DNA of 64,000 bases, from contig NC_021171.1 in NCBI RefSeq assembly GCF_000242895.2, forward strand, positions 1,894,001 to 1,958,000. Direction: 5' to 3'. The number at the start of each line of letters is the position of its first letter. Position 1 is the stretch's first letter. Position numbers and translations under genes: made by a program. Positions 17,470 to 26,658 of this stretch are shown in pieces. Source of the DNA: Bacillus sp. 1NLA3E (GTDB lineage: Bacteria > Bacillota > Bacilli > Bacillales > Cytobacillaceae). Below the pieces are notes generated by a model. That model saw nothing but the letters and a program-made list of their open reading frames with translations. It was not told where the DNA came from and searched no databases.

Positions 17470-17988
17470 ATGTCTATAAATGAAAAAAGGCTAGAATTAA
17501 TCAAAACGATCCTAGAAGATGACTCTATTGCAGCTGAAGAAGATGAAATTCTACATATACTTTTACAAGAACGTATTTCAAAAAATTCCATGTTAGAGCA
17601 TGACGAAGGGCTAACCTTTGGTGAAAAAGCGGCAGATAATCTTGCGAAATTTGCAGGTAGCTGGGCTTTCATCATTATATTTTTCTTTATTTTATCAGGT
17701 TGGATTACCTTAAATGCAGTAATCCTCACAAAACCTTATGATATTTACCCCTTCATTTTACTCAACCTAATTTTGTCATGCCTGGCTGCTATTCAGGCTC
17801 CTGTAATTATGATGAGCCAAAATAGACAAGAGCAAAAGGATAGACTAAGAGCAAAAAACGATTTTAAAGTTAACTTAAAAGCGGAAATCATCATAGAAGA
17901 TATTCATCAAAAGCTGAGTACCATTATTGAAAATCAGCAAAACATGGCAGAACGATTAAATATAATGGAAAATAAGCAGATAAAGTAA
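17470..17988 (+). CDS. DUF1003 membrane protein
   Basis: 172 residues. The family signature begins GEKAADNLAKFAGSWAFI, leading into two transmembrane helices (about residues 62-84 and 93-113), followed by a charged, coiled-coil tail (RQEQKDRLRAKNDFKVNLKA). DUF1003 proteins are small inner-membrane proteins of unknown role. AGGAGAGGGG lies upstream of the ATG. The N-terminal 50 residues are acidic and soluble. It stands alone between decayed DNA and a convergent pectate-lyase-like gene. Confidence 0.85.
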   Translation: MSINEKRLELIKTILEDDSIAAEEDEILHILLQERISKNSMLEHDEGLTFGEKAADNLAKFAGSWAFIIIFFFILSGWITLNAVILTKPYDIYPFILLNLILSCLAAIQAPVIMMSQNRQEQKDRLRAKNDFKVNLKAEIIIEDIHQKLSTIIENQQNMAERLNIMENKQIK

Positions 17989-18144
17989 TACTGATTGGTC
18001 TCTACCTTGGGATTGAGATTGTCACAGGGCTAATCGATTAAATATAAAAGGTGTCGTGTGGCTCATGTATTTTCAGGGTTGACCGCAAGTAATCGTTAAG
18101 ATACTTCGAAATGGAATGGTTAACAATGTTAAGGCTTAATCATT

Positions 18145-19710
18145 TTAAAAAGTTTTAACATTTTCAATTTTAATATCATGGACGTTCTGCCCGACCTCTA
18201 TAGCTTTTTTTAAACTGCTATCAAACTTAACGTTGCGGATTCTAACAGAATCCGCCCGGTTGGAGCCTCCAAATACTTTTACTCCAGGTCCGGTTTTTTG
18301 AAAATTTTTTAAGGTAACATGGTTTAAAATAACGTTTCGGGCCCGATATTGAATTGCAACAACAGGATTTTTCTTTAAATCGTAATCAGGATCACCGATT
18401 AAGGTGAAATGATTTATGACTACATTTTTATAAGCTGAAACCACTAAACCTCGCGGCGATGAATCTTTATATAAGTCAGTAAAAACAGGGGCAACGGAGA
18501 CAATGTTTGTCGCTAGAATATTGTATGCCGATTTCGATTCCGGATCGGTGTTTTTGTGATGGCCAATATGGCGAAAATTATAAGAGCGGTTATCGTTGAC
18601 AGAAATATGCCCGACAATTTGCACATTTGAGGCTGCCGAAGAATTTTGATGGGCCTTAATTTCGACACCACCAAAGCACCTTGCTGTAGAATTTTCTACA
18701 AGTAATACATTTTGTGAACCGTCATCAATTTCAAATCCATTCGAATTAGAAAAACCTTTCTGATGGGCACGCCCACTAGGGTCGCACATATGAGATCGTG
18801 AAATAAAAATATGATCGCTATGGTGTGTGGTAATTCCGTCATCACCAAAGCCGAAACCATTTAACCCATCGAGCCATACATATTTGCTCCCGCCGCGAGC
18901 ACGGTATCCATCCCCGGCATAATTATACATGGTCGAGGAAATATCAAAACAATGGAGACCAGGATTGATGGCTTCCACATCTCTAACCCAACCATACGTT
19001 ACATTGGCAAATGTTAAACAGCTTGAATGATTGCCGCCCGAACTGGTTTTCTCCACATTTCCAAGTCTCTCCACATTCCAGTCGAGACTTAAAGATCCGA
19101 CAAAAATATAGTGATTGCCCTTCCAGTGGTTAGCGTTGGTGACAAGTCGGGTATCTTTTGTTGCTTCATCATGCAGCTTTATCTTGGTCACTCCTTTTCC
19201 AACCCCAATAAGCCATGTCCATGATGGTAGCTTAATTCCTTTTGTGATAAAAACTCCTTCTGGAACGACAACTTTTACTCGCCCTCTTCCTATCGCTCTT
19301 TTAAATGCAAGAGTACAGTCCGTTTTTCCATCCCCAATAGCACCGAAATCCAGTAAATAAACTTCACTGTTTATGTTTTTTTTCAGCAAACTGAACTCTT
19401 GATCAAGCTTTTCTTTCCAATCCGGAATGACGTTTCCGTTTGCATCAACTGAGATCATCGTTCGCTCTTGATAGTTTGCGGGCTTGGAAAAAACTCGCCA
19501 GAGAAGTTCTGCCATTTTTTTTGTGGAAGAAGGCGCTTGAGTGTGGGTGTTGGCGTATGTAGGGAAAGGAGGAATCTTATTCTCCTGACAAAGGTGGAAA
19601 AGCTGCTCGGTCTCTTCTAGTGCTTCACTAATTTGGAGTTGGCTTCCGGTTATTTTCTCCAATAGTTGACTGTTTGTTTTCGGATTTTGATTTTTTTCTA
19701 AATGGAACAT
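18145..19710 (-). CDS. Pectate-lyase-3-type right-handed beta-helix protein
   Basis: About 521 residues. After a helical N-terminal region of about 120 residues comes the canonical DFGAIGDGKTDCTLAFKRAI of Pectate_lyase_3/glycosyl hydrolase 28-like proteins, then parallel beta-helix repeats (SDHIFISRS, SQNVLLVENSTARC, VRIRNVKF). Relatives include B. subtilis YobO and phage tail-associated hydrolases. No signal peptide is visible, which is odd for a polysaccharide-degrading enzyme and points to a phage- or spore-type context or non-classical export. The ATG at 19710 is favoured over a GTG 9 bases upstream because GGAG lies 8 bases before it. Substrate unknown. Confidence 0.75.
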   Translation of the reverse strand: MFHLEKNQNPKTNSQLLEKITGSQLQISEALEETEQLFHLCQENKIPPFPTYANTHTQAPSSTKKMAELLWRVFSKPANYQERTMISVDANGNVIPDWKEKLDQEFSLLKKNINSEVYLLDFGAIGDGKTDCTLAFKRAIGRGRVKVVVPEGVFITKGIKLPSWTWLIGVGKGVTKIKLHDEATKDTRLVTNANHWKGNHYIFVGSLSLDWNVERLGNVEKTSSGGNHSSCLTFANVTYGWVRDVEAINPGLHCFDISSTMYNYAGDGYRARGGSKYVWLDGLNGFGFGDDGITTHHSDHIFISRSHMCDPSGRAHQKGFSNSNGFEIDDGSQNVLLVENSTARCFGGVEIKAHQNSSAASNVQIVGHISVNDNRSYNFRHIGHHKNTDPESKSAYNILATNIVSVAPVFTDLYKDSSPRGLVVSAYKNVVINHFTLIGDPDYDLKKNPVVAIQYRARNVILNHVTLKNFQKTGPGVKVFGGSNRADSVRIRNVKFDSSLKKAIEVGQNVHDIKIENVKTF

Positions 19711-19882
19711 CCTGCTCACTCCAATTATATTTGGTAAGGGCTAGTGTTTGTTTTATTTTAACATGTAGGGTTATTGGATGAAAATAAGATTGAAAAGAGG
19801 TAAAAGAGCACCAGTGGTAATATAACTTGGATTGGAGTGAGCTAAGATGAAGGAAGAGGGTGTGGTTACCCGTGCAGAACTG

Positions 19883-20145
19883 GAGTGACCAAACAGAGGA
19901 AAAAGCCATGCGAACGGTCACTAGACCAGAGTAGTAGCGACTAATGAGAGGGTAAAACGATGCGAACGGTCACTAGACCAGGGTAGTAGCGACCAATGAG
20001 AGGGTAAAACCATGCAAACGGTCACTAAACCCGGGTAGTAGTGACCGAAGAGAGTAAAGAAGCATGCGAACGGTCACTAGATCAAGGTATTAGAGTAGTG
20101 ACCAATTGAGAGAAAAGAGAGTCGGACCGGTCACGAAACCAGGAG
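19883..20145. repeat. 52-bp inverted-repeat array, locus 1 (about five units)
   Basis: Units of 52 bp begin GTAGYGACC and contain CGGTCACTAGACC. Within each unit AGTGACC and GGTCACT form the arms of a hairpin; the loop varies (for example GAGAGGGTAAAAC). Five units are recognisable, the last two longer or degenerate. A second array of the same family is at 31575. No ORF, and no unique spacers as in CRISPR. Confidence 0.8.
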
Positions 20146-20166
20146 CCCCCCCAGAGAAAACAAAAC

Positions 20167-20294
20167 TTACAAATAATAAGTATTAGTTCCCTTCCCCATT
20201 GCCCGATAGTTTTGTTTTAAAATTCTCCTAATCACCTTCTTGGACTCGACAACCGCACACCATTCATGAATAGCTTTGGAGGTAACTTTTTTAT
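20167..20294 (-). pseudogene. NERD-domain gene, 3' fragment cut off by the TnpB element
   Basis: On the minus strand the frame reads KVTSKAIHEWCAVVESKK and ends with YYL and a stop at 20167-20169. This is the C-terminal end of the NERD (nuclease-related domain) protein whose front part starts at 22978. Removing the element 20295-22201 joins the two parts in frame as LLFPDKKVTSKAIHEWC. The fragment cannot be expressed on its own as a meaningful protein. Confidence 0.8.
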
Positions 20295-20558
20295 CCCTTT
20301 TGGCAAGAAGACTCCACCTGATTTGTGTTACGGGCGAAGCCCAACAATTCAGGTGTAGATGAATTGCCGTCAGCCGATAGGCTGAACTCTTTTTAGTTCA
20401 AAAAATTTTTGCCTTTCTTGAGAGCAAATGTTCGCATATTTATTTACCTAATGCTACGATTAATCGCAGATGGGAATAAGTTAAAAATCGATGATTCTAA
20501 TCGTCCGGTTTGTTTACTTAATCCTTAATAAACTCTCCTAAGAATGGTGGTGAACACA

Positions 20559-21902
20559 ATGGCTAGAAAGAAAGCAATTAAAGTGTTGCGCAAACAAAAG
20601 AAAACCGAACATATTCAACGGTTTACACAGAAACAAAATATTGGAAGTGGTGTCCTAACGTCTAAAGAATTCCGTTTGCTTCAACGTATGTCGCATAGTT
20701 CGAAAGCGTTGCGCAATGTTGGATTGTATACCATTAAACAAAGCTACTTAAACACCAATAAGATAGCGACTGTAAAAGAAATAGACACTGCCATTCAAGC
20801 GGATATGAACTATTGGGGCGTTCAATCTAACTCTGCTCAAGCTATTCGTAGAACGTTGTATGCGGAAGCGAAGAGCTTTTTCAAAGCATTAGAAAAGTGG
20901 AAGAAAAATCCCGAAAAATTCACGGGGCGTCCAAAGTTTCCGAAGTATTCTCGTGCTACTGAAAAACGTGTTATTGAAATCTACCAAGTTCCGAAAGTAG
21001 ATAAGGAAGGCTATTGGTCAATTCCTATGAACGTCGAATTCAGAAAACGTTACGGTTCCATCAAAATTCGTATGCCGAAGAATTTGTTACACAAAAAAAT
21101 CTCCTACATTGAAATCGTACCCAAGCAAAAAGGTCGGTTCTTTGAGGTGCATTATACGTATGAAATGCACGTTTCTCAAATGAAAAAACAACCAACGACA
21201 ACGAATAATGCTTTGAGTTGCGATTTAGGTGTAGACCGATTATTGAGCTGTGCAACCAATAAGGGGGATACGTTTTTAATCGATGGAAAAAAATTAAAAT
21301 CTATCAACCAATACTTTAATAAAATGATAAGTAATTTACAACAGAAAAACATCGAAAACGGTCTTTCCAAACGTGTTGTCACGAACCAATTGGCAGAACT
21401 CTGGAACAAACGTGAAAGCCAAATTAACGGATATTTCTCACAAGCCGTCGGCTTGCTGTTCCAAAAAATAAAAGAAGGTAAGATTGATACTGTTATAGTC
21501 GGCTATAACGCTGGTTGGAAACAAGAATGTGAGATGGGAAAAAAGAATAATCAAGCTTTTGTTCAAATCCCCTTCCATAAGCTGATTTCTGCCTTTGAGA
21601 ATAAGTGTGTAAAAGAAGGTATTCGATTTTTAAAACAAGAAGAAAGCTATACATCAAAAGCAAGTTTCCTAGACAAAGATTTCATTCCTGTTTGGTCGAA
21701 AGACAATAAAACAACTTATCGCTTTAGTGGCAAACGGATAACTCGTGGTTTGTACCGAAGTAAAAATGGAAGATGTATTCAAGCCGACATCAACGGTGCC
21801 CTAAACATCTTGCGTAAATCAGAAGTAGTAGAATTGGACGATAATATGATACTCATAAATCCAATCTTATTGGAAGTACAAAAACGTAAAGTTGTTGCTT
21901 AG
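20559..21902 (+). CDS. tnpB: TnpB-family RNA-guided nuclease (IS605 OrfB), zinc-finger-less subgroup
   Basis: About 447 residues from the ATG at 20559 (GGTGGTG upstream; an in-frame ATG at 20544 is less well placed). RuvC-type motifs: DLGVDRLLSC with the first aspartate near residue 222, and QADINGALNILRK with the last near residue 410. The usual second acidic motif (E-D/N-L) reads VIVGYNAGWKQE here, and the CxxC zinc finger is missing; QEESYTSKASFLD stands in the corresponding area. TnpB cuts DNA guided by an RNA from the element's right end, next to a short adjacent motif. Whether this copy is catalytically active is uncertain because of the altered second site. Confidence 0.85.
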   Translation: MARKKAIKVLRKQKKTEHIQRFTQKQNIGSGVLTSKEFRLLQRMSHSSKALRNVGLYTIKQSYLNTNKIATVKEIDTAIQADMNYWGVQSNSAQAIRRTLYAEAKSFFKALEKWKKNPEKFTGRPKFPKYSRATEKRVIEIYQVPKVDKEGYWSIPMNVEFRKRYGSIKIRMPKNLLHKKISYIEIVPKQKGRFFEVHYTYEMHVSQMKKQPTTTNNALSCDLGVDRLLSCATNKGDTFLIDGKKLKSINQYFNKMISNLQQKNIENGLSKRVVTNQLAELWNKRESQINGYFSQAVGLLFQKIKEGKIDTVIVGYNAGWKQECEMGKKNNQAFVQIPFHKLISAFENKCVKEGIRFLKQEESYTSKASFLDKDFIPVWSKDNKTTYRFSGKRITRGLYRSKNGRCIQADINGALNILRKSEVVELDDNMILINPILLEVQKRKVVA

Positions 21903-22201
21903 TGCATAACTTAGTGGGTGCGTCAACCATCCATGCGTACTCGACTTGTCGGGGCTTGTAGTACACGCCGGAACAATCTGAGTGGTGGCTTCTTCCGTAA
22001 GGAAGAACTGTTCTTTTCGAAAGGGTGGTGCAAGTGGGAAAACGATAGTTCGTCGCTAGTACCAACCAAAAACTTACTTGGGGTGTCACCGTAGGGTGGC
22101 ATGAATTCTAGAGCGTCAAACTGTCTAGTAATAGACGAAAAGACCTAGAGTTTTAACTCAAACCCCCACTGAAATGCTTGACCTCAGTGGGGGTAGTTGA
22201 C
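21903..22201 (+). ncRNA. Candidate omega RNA (right-end guide RNA) of the first TnpB element
   Basis: The 300 bases from the tnpB stop to the right end are non-coding and rich in hairpins: CTTCTTCCGTAAGGAAG, GGTGTCACCGTAGGGTGGCA and the final ACCCCCACT/CAGTGGGGGT stem before GTAGTTGAC. In this family the RNA covers the right end and its guide is the flanking host DNA, here starting CAGGGAAAAGAAGC at 22202. The 5' end of the RNA cannot be fixed and may lie inside tnpB. Confidence 0.5.
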
Positions 22202-22978
22202 CAGGGAAAAGAAGCTTAAATTCCGCTATACTCCGCAAAACGGCTGATTCTACCCGTTCAGAGCATCCACATTTCTCACATATTAATTTCCTTTCACCGC
22301 TAGCAACCATAAATGAGTTACAAGACGATGAGATAATCCCTTTTTTTAGCTGATTATAGTCATATTTTGGCAAACGGGAATGAGGAGATACTTTTAGGTG
22401 CAAAGAGACCAGGTGATCCGCTAGTTTCTTATGCCTTTCATTAAGTGCAGATGGGGTCGTATTTAATTTGTTCAATAGGCGAGTTAGCTGTGTTGGGAAA
22501 ATAATCGGTTGGTTTGAGGGGGCTTGATATAAGGTGAACGCCGGATTGATAAAGACAACCTGAGCCTCAATTGGGAAATTGTATCCTAGTTTTTGGAGTA
22601 ATTGACGGAGCAAGGATTCAGTACGTTTTAATGGTCTAGTGGATTTTTAATTTCGGTGCCTAACATCGTGTAAAACCTGTCAGATTTATAATAAAAATCT
22701 ACTTCATAATTTTTTACTTCAAAAAGGTAAATGGTTTCTTGTGAAATGATTAATGAATCTATTTGGAACAGAGAGTTGTTCACCTCAAACAACAAGTCAT
22801 TTAAAATAATCATCTCACTTTGGAGATTTCCTAGTAATAAGTCAAACATAGCTTCCCCTTCAAATCCTTTTTTAAGGGTCAAAAATTGCTGTATATCCTT
22901 GGATGATAATTTCATTCGAGTGTTTAAATATCCTAGAATTAATAATTCAATTGGCACTGTGCGAGGCTTAAAAAGCAT
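22202..22978 (-). pseudogene. NERD-domain protein gene, 5' part, frameshifted and interrupted
   Basis: Starts at an ATG preceded by AAGGAAGG. The first part (to about 22640) carries the NERD signature: GFEGEAMFDLL, IDSLIISQETIYLFEVKN and EIKNPLD. A one-base deletion near 22635 shifts the frame; it resumes as LKRTESLLRQLLQKLGYN and continues through a CEKCGC zinc motif to EFKLLFP, where the TnpB element cuts in. The tail is at 20167-20294. Intact, the protein would have about 300 residues, a usual NERD length. NERD proteins are suspected nucleases of unknown role. Confidence 0.85.
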
Positions 22979-23091
22979 ATTCCACATCCTTCCTTTTTAT
23001 TAACTCTATATTTATTTTATAGAAAAGAAAGGACATGGATGAACTCAATCAATGAATATTGTGTTAAAATTCTGACAGTGTTTCCTTTCCA

Positions 23092-23481
23092 TCACTTTTT
23101 CCGTCCATGACCTTTTAATCGTTCTAACATTTGTTCTTTATAGAAGGAAGAGGCTGGGGAATTAAGTGTTCTCCGCTTTTTCATTAAAGCCTCGAATCTA
23201 ATTTCTTTTTCATTCTTTTGTCTTTTAAGAAGCTGTCTCTCATCATTATTTTCACAGTCATTAATCAGGTCATTAATGGTCATTAACTCTGCCCTTAATG
23301 CATCGTAATCGTCGATAACATTTGCGTTTTTCATCACTTTGTAGGCCATTCGAAGTTCTTCTGGAATATTTGATAAGTCTTCGAGCTTCAGTGGTTTTCC
23401 TTGACCCGGTAGGTTAGCAAAATCACCATCTTTTATCGCTTTGCGAATTTTATCTTCAGCAATAATTGAAAAAAAGTCCAT
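23092..23481 (-). CDS. DUF1992 (DnaJ-homologue subfamily C member 28-like) protein
   Basis: 129 residues starting MDFFSIIAEDKIRKAIKDGD, followed by the family hallmark NLPGQGKPLKLEDLS. The rest is helical and basic. DUF1992 proteins are small, soluble and of unknown function; the eukaryotic name reflects a shared domain without a J domain here. The ATG at 23481 is preceded by AAGGAGTGG; an upstream in-frame start lacks a ribosome site. It stands alone between the broken NERD gene and a divergent acetyltransferase gene. Confidence 0.85.
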   Translation of the reverse strand: MDFFSIIAEDKIRKAIKDGDFANLPGQGKPLKLEDLSNIPEELRMAYKVMKNANVIDDYDALRAELMTINDLINDCENNDERQLLKRQKNEKEIRFEALMKKRRTLNSPASSFYKEQMLERLKGHGRKK

Positions 23482-23662
23482 AGTAAACCACTCCTTGCGT
23501 ATTAGTATAGCGTTTTTCTTCACTTTTTACCTTTCACTATATTTTATTAGGAGCGCTAAACAGTTGTTTGGGTTTGCTTGTGTAACAAACTATTAAATTG
23601 TTTAAATGGACTTGAATAAGGATTAGTAGGATAATAATGTTAAAATCCGGGAAAGGAGCCCC

Positions 23663-24130
23663 ATGATGTTTTATTTTGAAAAAATAACAACTGAAACATT
23701 ATCAAATGTGTTAGAAATAATAAACTCCAATCCTGATTATAATCAGTTAGAAAATGGTCATCAATGTAGAACAGAAGACGAAATAAAAGAGGAATTTCTA
23801 AATATACAGTCTGATAGCTTTTTAATAAAAAATGATGGCGTTTATATCGCAGTCATTGATTTTCTTCATAAAAATCCTAAGGATGGATTTCCTTGGATTG
23901 GGTTACTAATGATTCATGGGAAATTCCGTTCAAAAGGGTACGGGACACGGATTTATCATACTTTTGAAGAAAAATTAAAAGCCCTAAAATATGATGCTGT
24001 AAGGCTAGGTGTGCTTCAAGACAACCTGTCAGCAAAAGAATTTTGGGCTCGGCAAGGATTTGAATATGTCTTAACCAAACCTTGGAAAAGCAACAAAGTG
24101 GACGTTTTGGAAAAACAGATAAATGGGTAA
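23663..24130 (+). CDS. GNAT-family N-acetyltransferase
   Basis: 155 residues with the GNAT fold. The acetyl-CoA site is seen in LMIHGKFRSKGYGTRIYHTF (motif A, R/K-G-x-G), and the later segment LSAKEFWARQGFEYVLTKPW gives motif B. It transfers an acetyl group to an unknown amine. AAAGGAGCCCC precedes the ATG. It lies upstream of the arsenic genes on the same strand, but the arsenic promoter at 24251 begins after its stop, so it is probably separate from that operon. Confidence 0.82.
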   Translation: MMFYFEKITTETLSNVLEIINSNPDYNQLENGHQCRTEDEIKEEFLNIQSDSFLIKNDGVYIAVIDFLHKNPKDGFPWIGLLMIHGKFRSKGYGTRIYHTFEEKLKALKYDAVRLGVLQDNLSAKEFWARQGFEYVLTKPWKSNKVDVLEKQING

Positions 24131-24250
24131 TTAACCCTTTATGCGTACATCAAATATTCATGGGCAAGTCAGTAAGCGGGACCTCAAAACACGGGTGCTC
24201 TGGTCGTCTGATTCTGAAAAGTAATACTACATTTAAAACAAGAAAACGAC

Positions 24251-24279
24251 TTGCATATATAAGCTAATGCTTATATACT
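24251..24279 (+). promoter_or_regulatory. Arsenic operon promoter with ArsR-type operator
   Basis: TTGCAT (24251-24256) and TATACT (24274-24279) are separated by 17 bases. The space is filled by the palindrome TATATAAGC/GCTTATATA (24256-24264, 24269-24277). Repressor bound here would block RNA polymerase. The acr3 start is 50 bases downstream behind a GGAGG site. Confidence 0.8.
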
Positions 24280-24328
24280 TATAATAGGGTTTTAAAATAC
24301 ATATTTTTTCATTTAGGAGGTTAGATTT

Positions 24329-25384
24329 ATGAACATAACCAAAAAGAAACGATTATCTTTTCTTGATCGTTACCTCACGCTATGGATATTTTTGGCGATG
24401 GCAGTGGGAATAGGAATTGGATGTGTTTCTCCAGGCTTAGTGAAGGGAATCAATCGTCTCCAGGTAGGAACGACTTCAATACCATTGGCGATTGGTTTGA
24501 TTTTAATGATGTATCCGCCGTTAGCAAAGGTAAAATATGAGGAAATGGGTCGCGTATTTAAAAATATGAAGGTGTTAGGACTATCTCTTGTCCAAAACTG
24601 GATTGTTGGCCCCATATTGATGTTTGTGCTAGCCATTGTCTTTTTACCGGATAAACCAGAATATATGATAGGACTCATCATGATCGGACTGGCCAGGTGT
24701 ATTGCCATGGTTATTGTCTGGAATGACCTTGCCAAAGGGGACGCTGAGTACGCAGCTGGATTGGTTGCGTTTAACTCCGTGTTCCAATTACTGTTCTTCT
24801 CTCTTTATGCCTATGTGTTCGTCACCGTTATCCCGCAATGGATTGGATTAGAAGGGGCAATCGTCAAAATCACAATGGGAGAAGTGGCAAAGTCAGTTTT
24901 TATCTATCTCGGAATTCCTTTCATCAGTGGGATGTTAACTCGATTGATCTTGGTAAAATCAAAAGGGAGAGAATGGTATCAAAAGGTATTTATTCCTAAA
25001 ATCAGTCCAATCACCCTTATTGCCTTATTATTCACGATCATCGTTATGTTCTCGCTAAAAGGTGAGACAATCGTGACTTTACCTTTAGATGTTGTAAGAA
25101 TTGCCATTCCATTATTGATTTATTTTGTGGTGATGTTCTTTATATCTTTCTTTATGGGGAAGAAGATTGGTGCAAACTATCCAGTGACAACGACGCTCGC
25201 TTTTACCGCGGGAAGCAATAATTTTGAGTTGGCGATTGCGGTTGCCGTTGGTGTATTTGGGATCCACTCGGGTGTGGCCTTTGCAGCGGTAATTGGTCCA
25301 TTAGTAGAAGTCCCCGTAATGGTTGGCTTAGTAAACGTCGCTCTTTGGATGCAAAAGAAATACTTTAGTACTGCTGTAGAATAA
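24329..25384 (+). CDS. acr3: Arsenite efflux permease, ACR3 family
   Basis: 351 residues with about ten transmembrane helices. The ACR3 signature [18 protein letters not shown] holds the conserved transport cysteine (about residue 130), and [17 protein letters not shown] is the second family signature. It exports As(III), and often Sb(III), across the membrane using the proton motive force. First gene of the operon acr3-arsR-arsC-arsD-arsA-hesB-like, behind the operator promoter. The order with the permease before arsR is unusual. ArsD and ArsA downstream may energise the pump, although that pairing is better known for ArsB. Confidence 0.92.
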   Translation: MNITKKKRLSFLDRYLTLWIFLAMAVGIGIGCVSPGLVKGINRLQVGTTSIPLAIGLILMMYPPLAKVKYEEMGRVFKNMKVLGLSLVQNWIVGPILMFVLAIVFLPDKPEYMIGLIMIGLARCIAMVIVWNDLAKGDAEYAAGLVAFNSVFQLLFFSLYAYVFVTVIPQWIGLEGAIVKITMGEVAKSVFIYLGIPFISGMLTRLILVKSKGREWYQKVFIPKISPITLIALLFTIIVMFSLKGETIVTLPLDVVRIAIPLLIYFVVMFFISFFMGKKIGANYPVTTTLAFTAGSNNFELAIAVAVGVFGIHSGVAFAAVIGPLVEVPVMVGLVNVALWMQKKYFSTAVE

Positions 25385-25401
25385 TATGGGGGTGTTCCAT
25401 C

Positions 25402-25749
25402 TTGGATGTTAAAATGACACCTGATATGCAAAATGTCGCGCAAATCCTTAAATTACTTGGTGATAAAACCCGTCTCACGATGGTTAAGTTACTAGAAACG
25501 AATGACTGTTGCGTATGCGAATTTGTAGGGATTTTTAATATGAGTCAACCAGCGGTCAGTCAGCATTTACGTAAATTAAGGGATGCTGGTTTGGTAAGGG
25601 AAAGCCGAAGGGGCCAATGGATTTTCTATTCAATGAATAAAGAAAATGAATATTATCCGTTTGTCAAAAGTTTATTAGACCATTTACCAAAACAAGACGA
25701 ATTATTAATCCAATTAGAATCAGATGGTTTGCGCATTTCGTGCGAATAG
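25402..25749 (+). CDS. arsR: ArsR-family arsenic-responsive repressor
   Basis: 115 residues with a winged helix (FNMSQPAVSQHLRKLRDAGL) and an N-terminal metal-binding motif NDCCVCEF (Cys36, Cys37, Cys39 from the start). These cysteines match the As(III) trap of the ArsR family: arsenite binding releases the protein from its operator. It begins with a TTG that has GGGGGTG seven bases upstream; an ATG four codons in is an alternative. Likely targets are the palindrome in the acr3 promoter and the similar one before arsD. Confidence 0.9.
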   Translation: MDVKMTPDMQNVAQILKLLGDKTRLTMVKLLETNDCCVCEFVGIFNMSQPAVSQHLRKLRDAGLVRESRRGQWIFYSMNKENEYYPFVKSLLDHLPKQDELLIQLESDGLRISCE

Positions 25750-25776
25750 ACCAAGTTAAATCAAAGGAGTAGAAAT

Positions 25777-26196
25777 ATGGCTAAAAAAACAATCTATTTT
25801 TTGTGTACTGGAAATTCATGTCGAAGCCAAATGGCTGATGGCTGGGCAAAAAAATATTTAGTTGATGAGTGGGAAGTCCGTAGTGCAGGGATTGAAGCAC
25901 ATGGGGTAAATCCTAATGCTGTTAAAGCAATGAAGGAAGTCGGGATTGATATTTCTAATCATACATCGGATATGATCGACCCTGAAATCTTAAATAATGC
26001 TGATTTAGTTGTGACTCTTTGCGGAGACGCTGCAGATAAGTGTCCGATGACCCCACCACAGGTGAAGCGTGAACATTGGGGCTTTGATGACCCTGCAAAA
26101 GCAAAGGGAACCGACGACGAAAAATGGGCGTTCTTCCAACGGGTACGTGATGAAATCGGAGAACGGATAAAATGCTTCTCGGAAACTGGAGAGTAA
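25777..26196 (+). CDS. arsC: Thioredoxin-coupled arsenate reductase
   Basis: 139 residues of the low-molecular-weight-phosphatase-like ArsC family of Gram-positives. The active loop [11 protein letters not shown] places the nucleophile at Cys10. Cys82 and Cys89 ([13 protein letters not shown]) give the relay disulfide reduced by thioredoxin. It converts arsenate to arsenite, which ACR3 then exports. AAAGGAG precedes the ATG, 27 bases after arsR. Confidence 0.95.
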   Translation: MAKKTIYFLCTGNSCRSQMADGWAKKYLVDEWEVRSAGIEAHGVNPNAVKAMKEVGIDISNHTSDMIDPEILNNADLVVTLCGDAADKCPMTPPQVKREHWGFDDPAKAKGTDDEKWAFFQRVRDEIGERIKCFSETGE

Positions 26197-26237
26197 TGTA
26201 TTAGCCAAGAGAAATTCTTGGCTATCCTTTCGATTCG

Positions 26238-26258
26238 TATATAAGAGAATGCTTATTA
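26238..26258 (+). promoter_or_regulatory. Second ArsR-type operator, before arsD
   Basis: TATATAAGAGAATGCTTATTA closely matches the operator core in the acr3 promoter (TATATAAGCTAATGCTTATA), with both half-sites spaced identically. It is located 15 bases before the arsD start, overlapping a possible -10 (TTATTA). This suggests a second ArsR-controlled start for arsDA. Confidence 0.65.
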
Positions 26259-26272
26259 ATGGAGGTCTTAAT

Positions 26273-26635
26273 ATGACAAAAGTCGAAATTTTTGATCCGG
26301 CGATGTGTTGTTCAACAGGAGTATGTGGTCCTAGTGTGGATCCAGAGTTAGCAAGGGTGGCAGCTGCTATATATTCATTAGGGAAAAAGGGTTTTGATAT
26401 TAAACGGTACCAATTAACAAATGACCCTGATAAATTTGCAGAAAACAAGGAAATAAATCGTGTTTTTATTGAAAAAGGACCTAATGCTTTACCGGTGGTT
26501 TTGGTTAATGATCAAGTTGTAAAAGAAGGAAGTTATCCATCTAACGAAGAATTTGCTGAATGGTTTGAAGTGAGTTTGGAAGAGTTAACTGAAAAACCAA
26601 AAGCTCGACTTTCTATCAATTTAAAACAATTGTAA
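26273..26635 (+). CDS. arsD: Arsenic metallochaperone ArsD
   Basis: 120 residues from the ATG at 26273, with GGAGGT upstream. The start VEIFDPAMCCSTGVCG holds Cys12, Cys13 and Cys18, the As(III) delivery site. ArsD passes arsenite to the ArsA ATPase and is also a weak repressor in some systems. The C-terminal vicinal cysteine pairs of the plasmid R773 protein are absent, as in many Firmicute ArsD proteins. Directly upstream of arsA. Confidence 0.93.
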   Translation: MTKVEIFDPAMCCSTGVCGPSVDPELARVAAAIYSLGKKGFDIKRYQLTNDPDKFAENKEINRVFIEKGPNALPVVLVNDQVVKEGSYPSNEEFAEWFEVSLEELTEKPKARLSINLKQL

Positions 26636-26658
26636 TAAATTTGGAAGAAGGAAAAAGC

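Larger units (their letters stand above)
20295..22201 (+). mobile_element. IS200/IS605-family element (tnpB only) inserted in a NERD gene
   Basis: 1907 bp. Boundaries come from rejoining the interrupted frame: target TTTAT (20290-20294) on the left and CAGGGAAAAG (from 22202) on the right. The left end holds CACCTGA/TCAGGTG enclosing GGGCGAAGCCC. The right end holds ACCCCCACT and CAGTGGGGGT, and closes with GTAGTTGAC. There is no tnpA transposase gene, no terminal inverted repeats and no target duplication, as expected of this family. The element at 47947 has the same end design. Confidence 0.88.

Noticed and set aside
19883-20145. CRISPR array
   Set aside because: Repeats are 52 bp with internal inverted arms and the intervening parts are similar to each other, not unique spacers; no cas genes are present.
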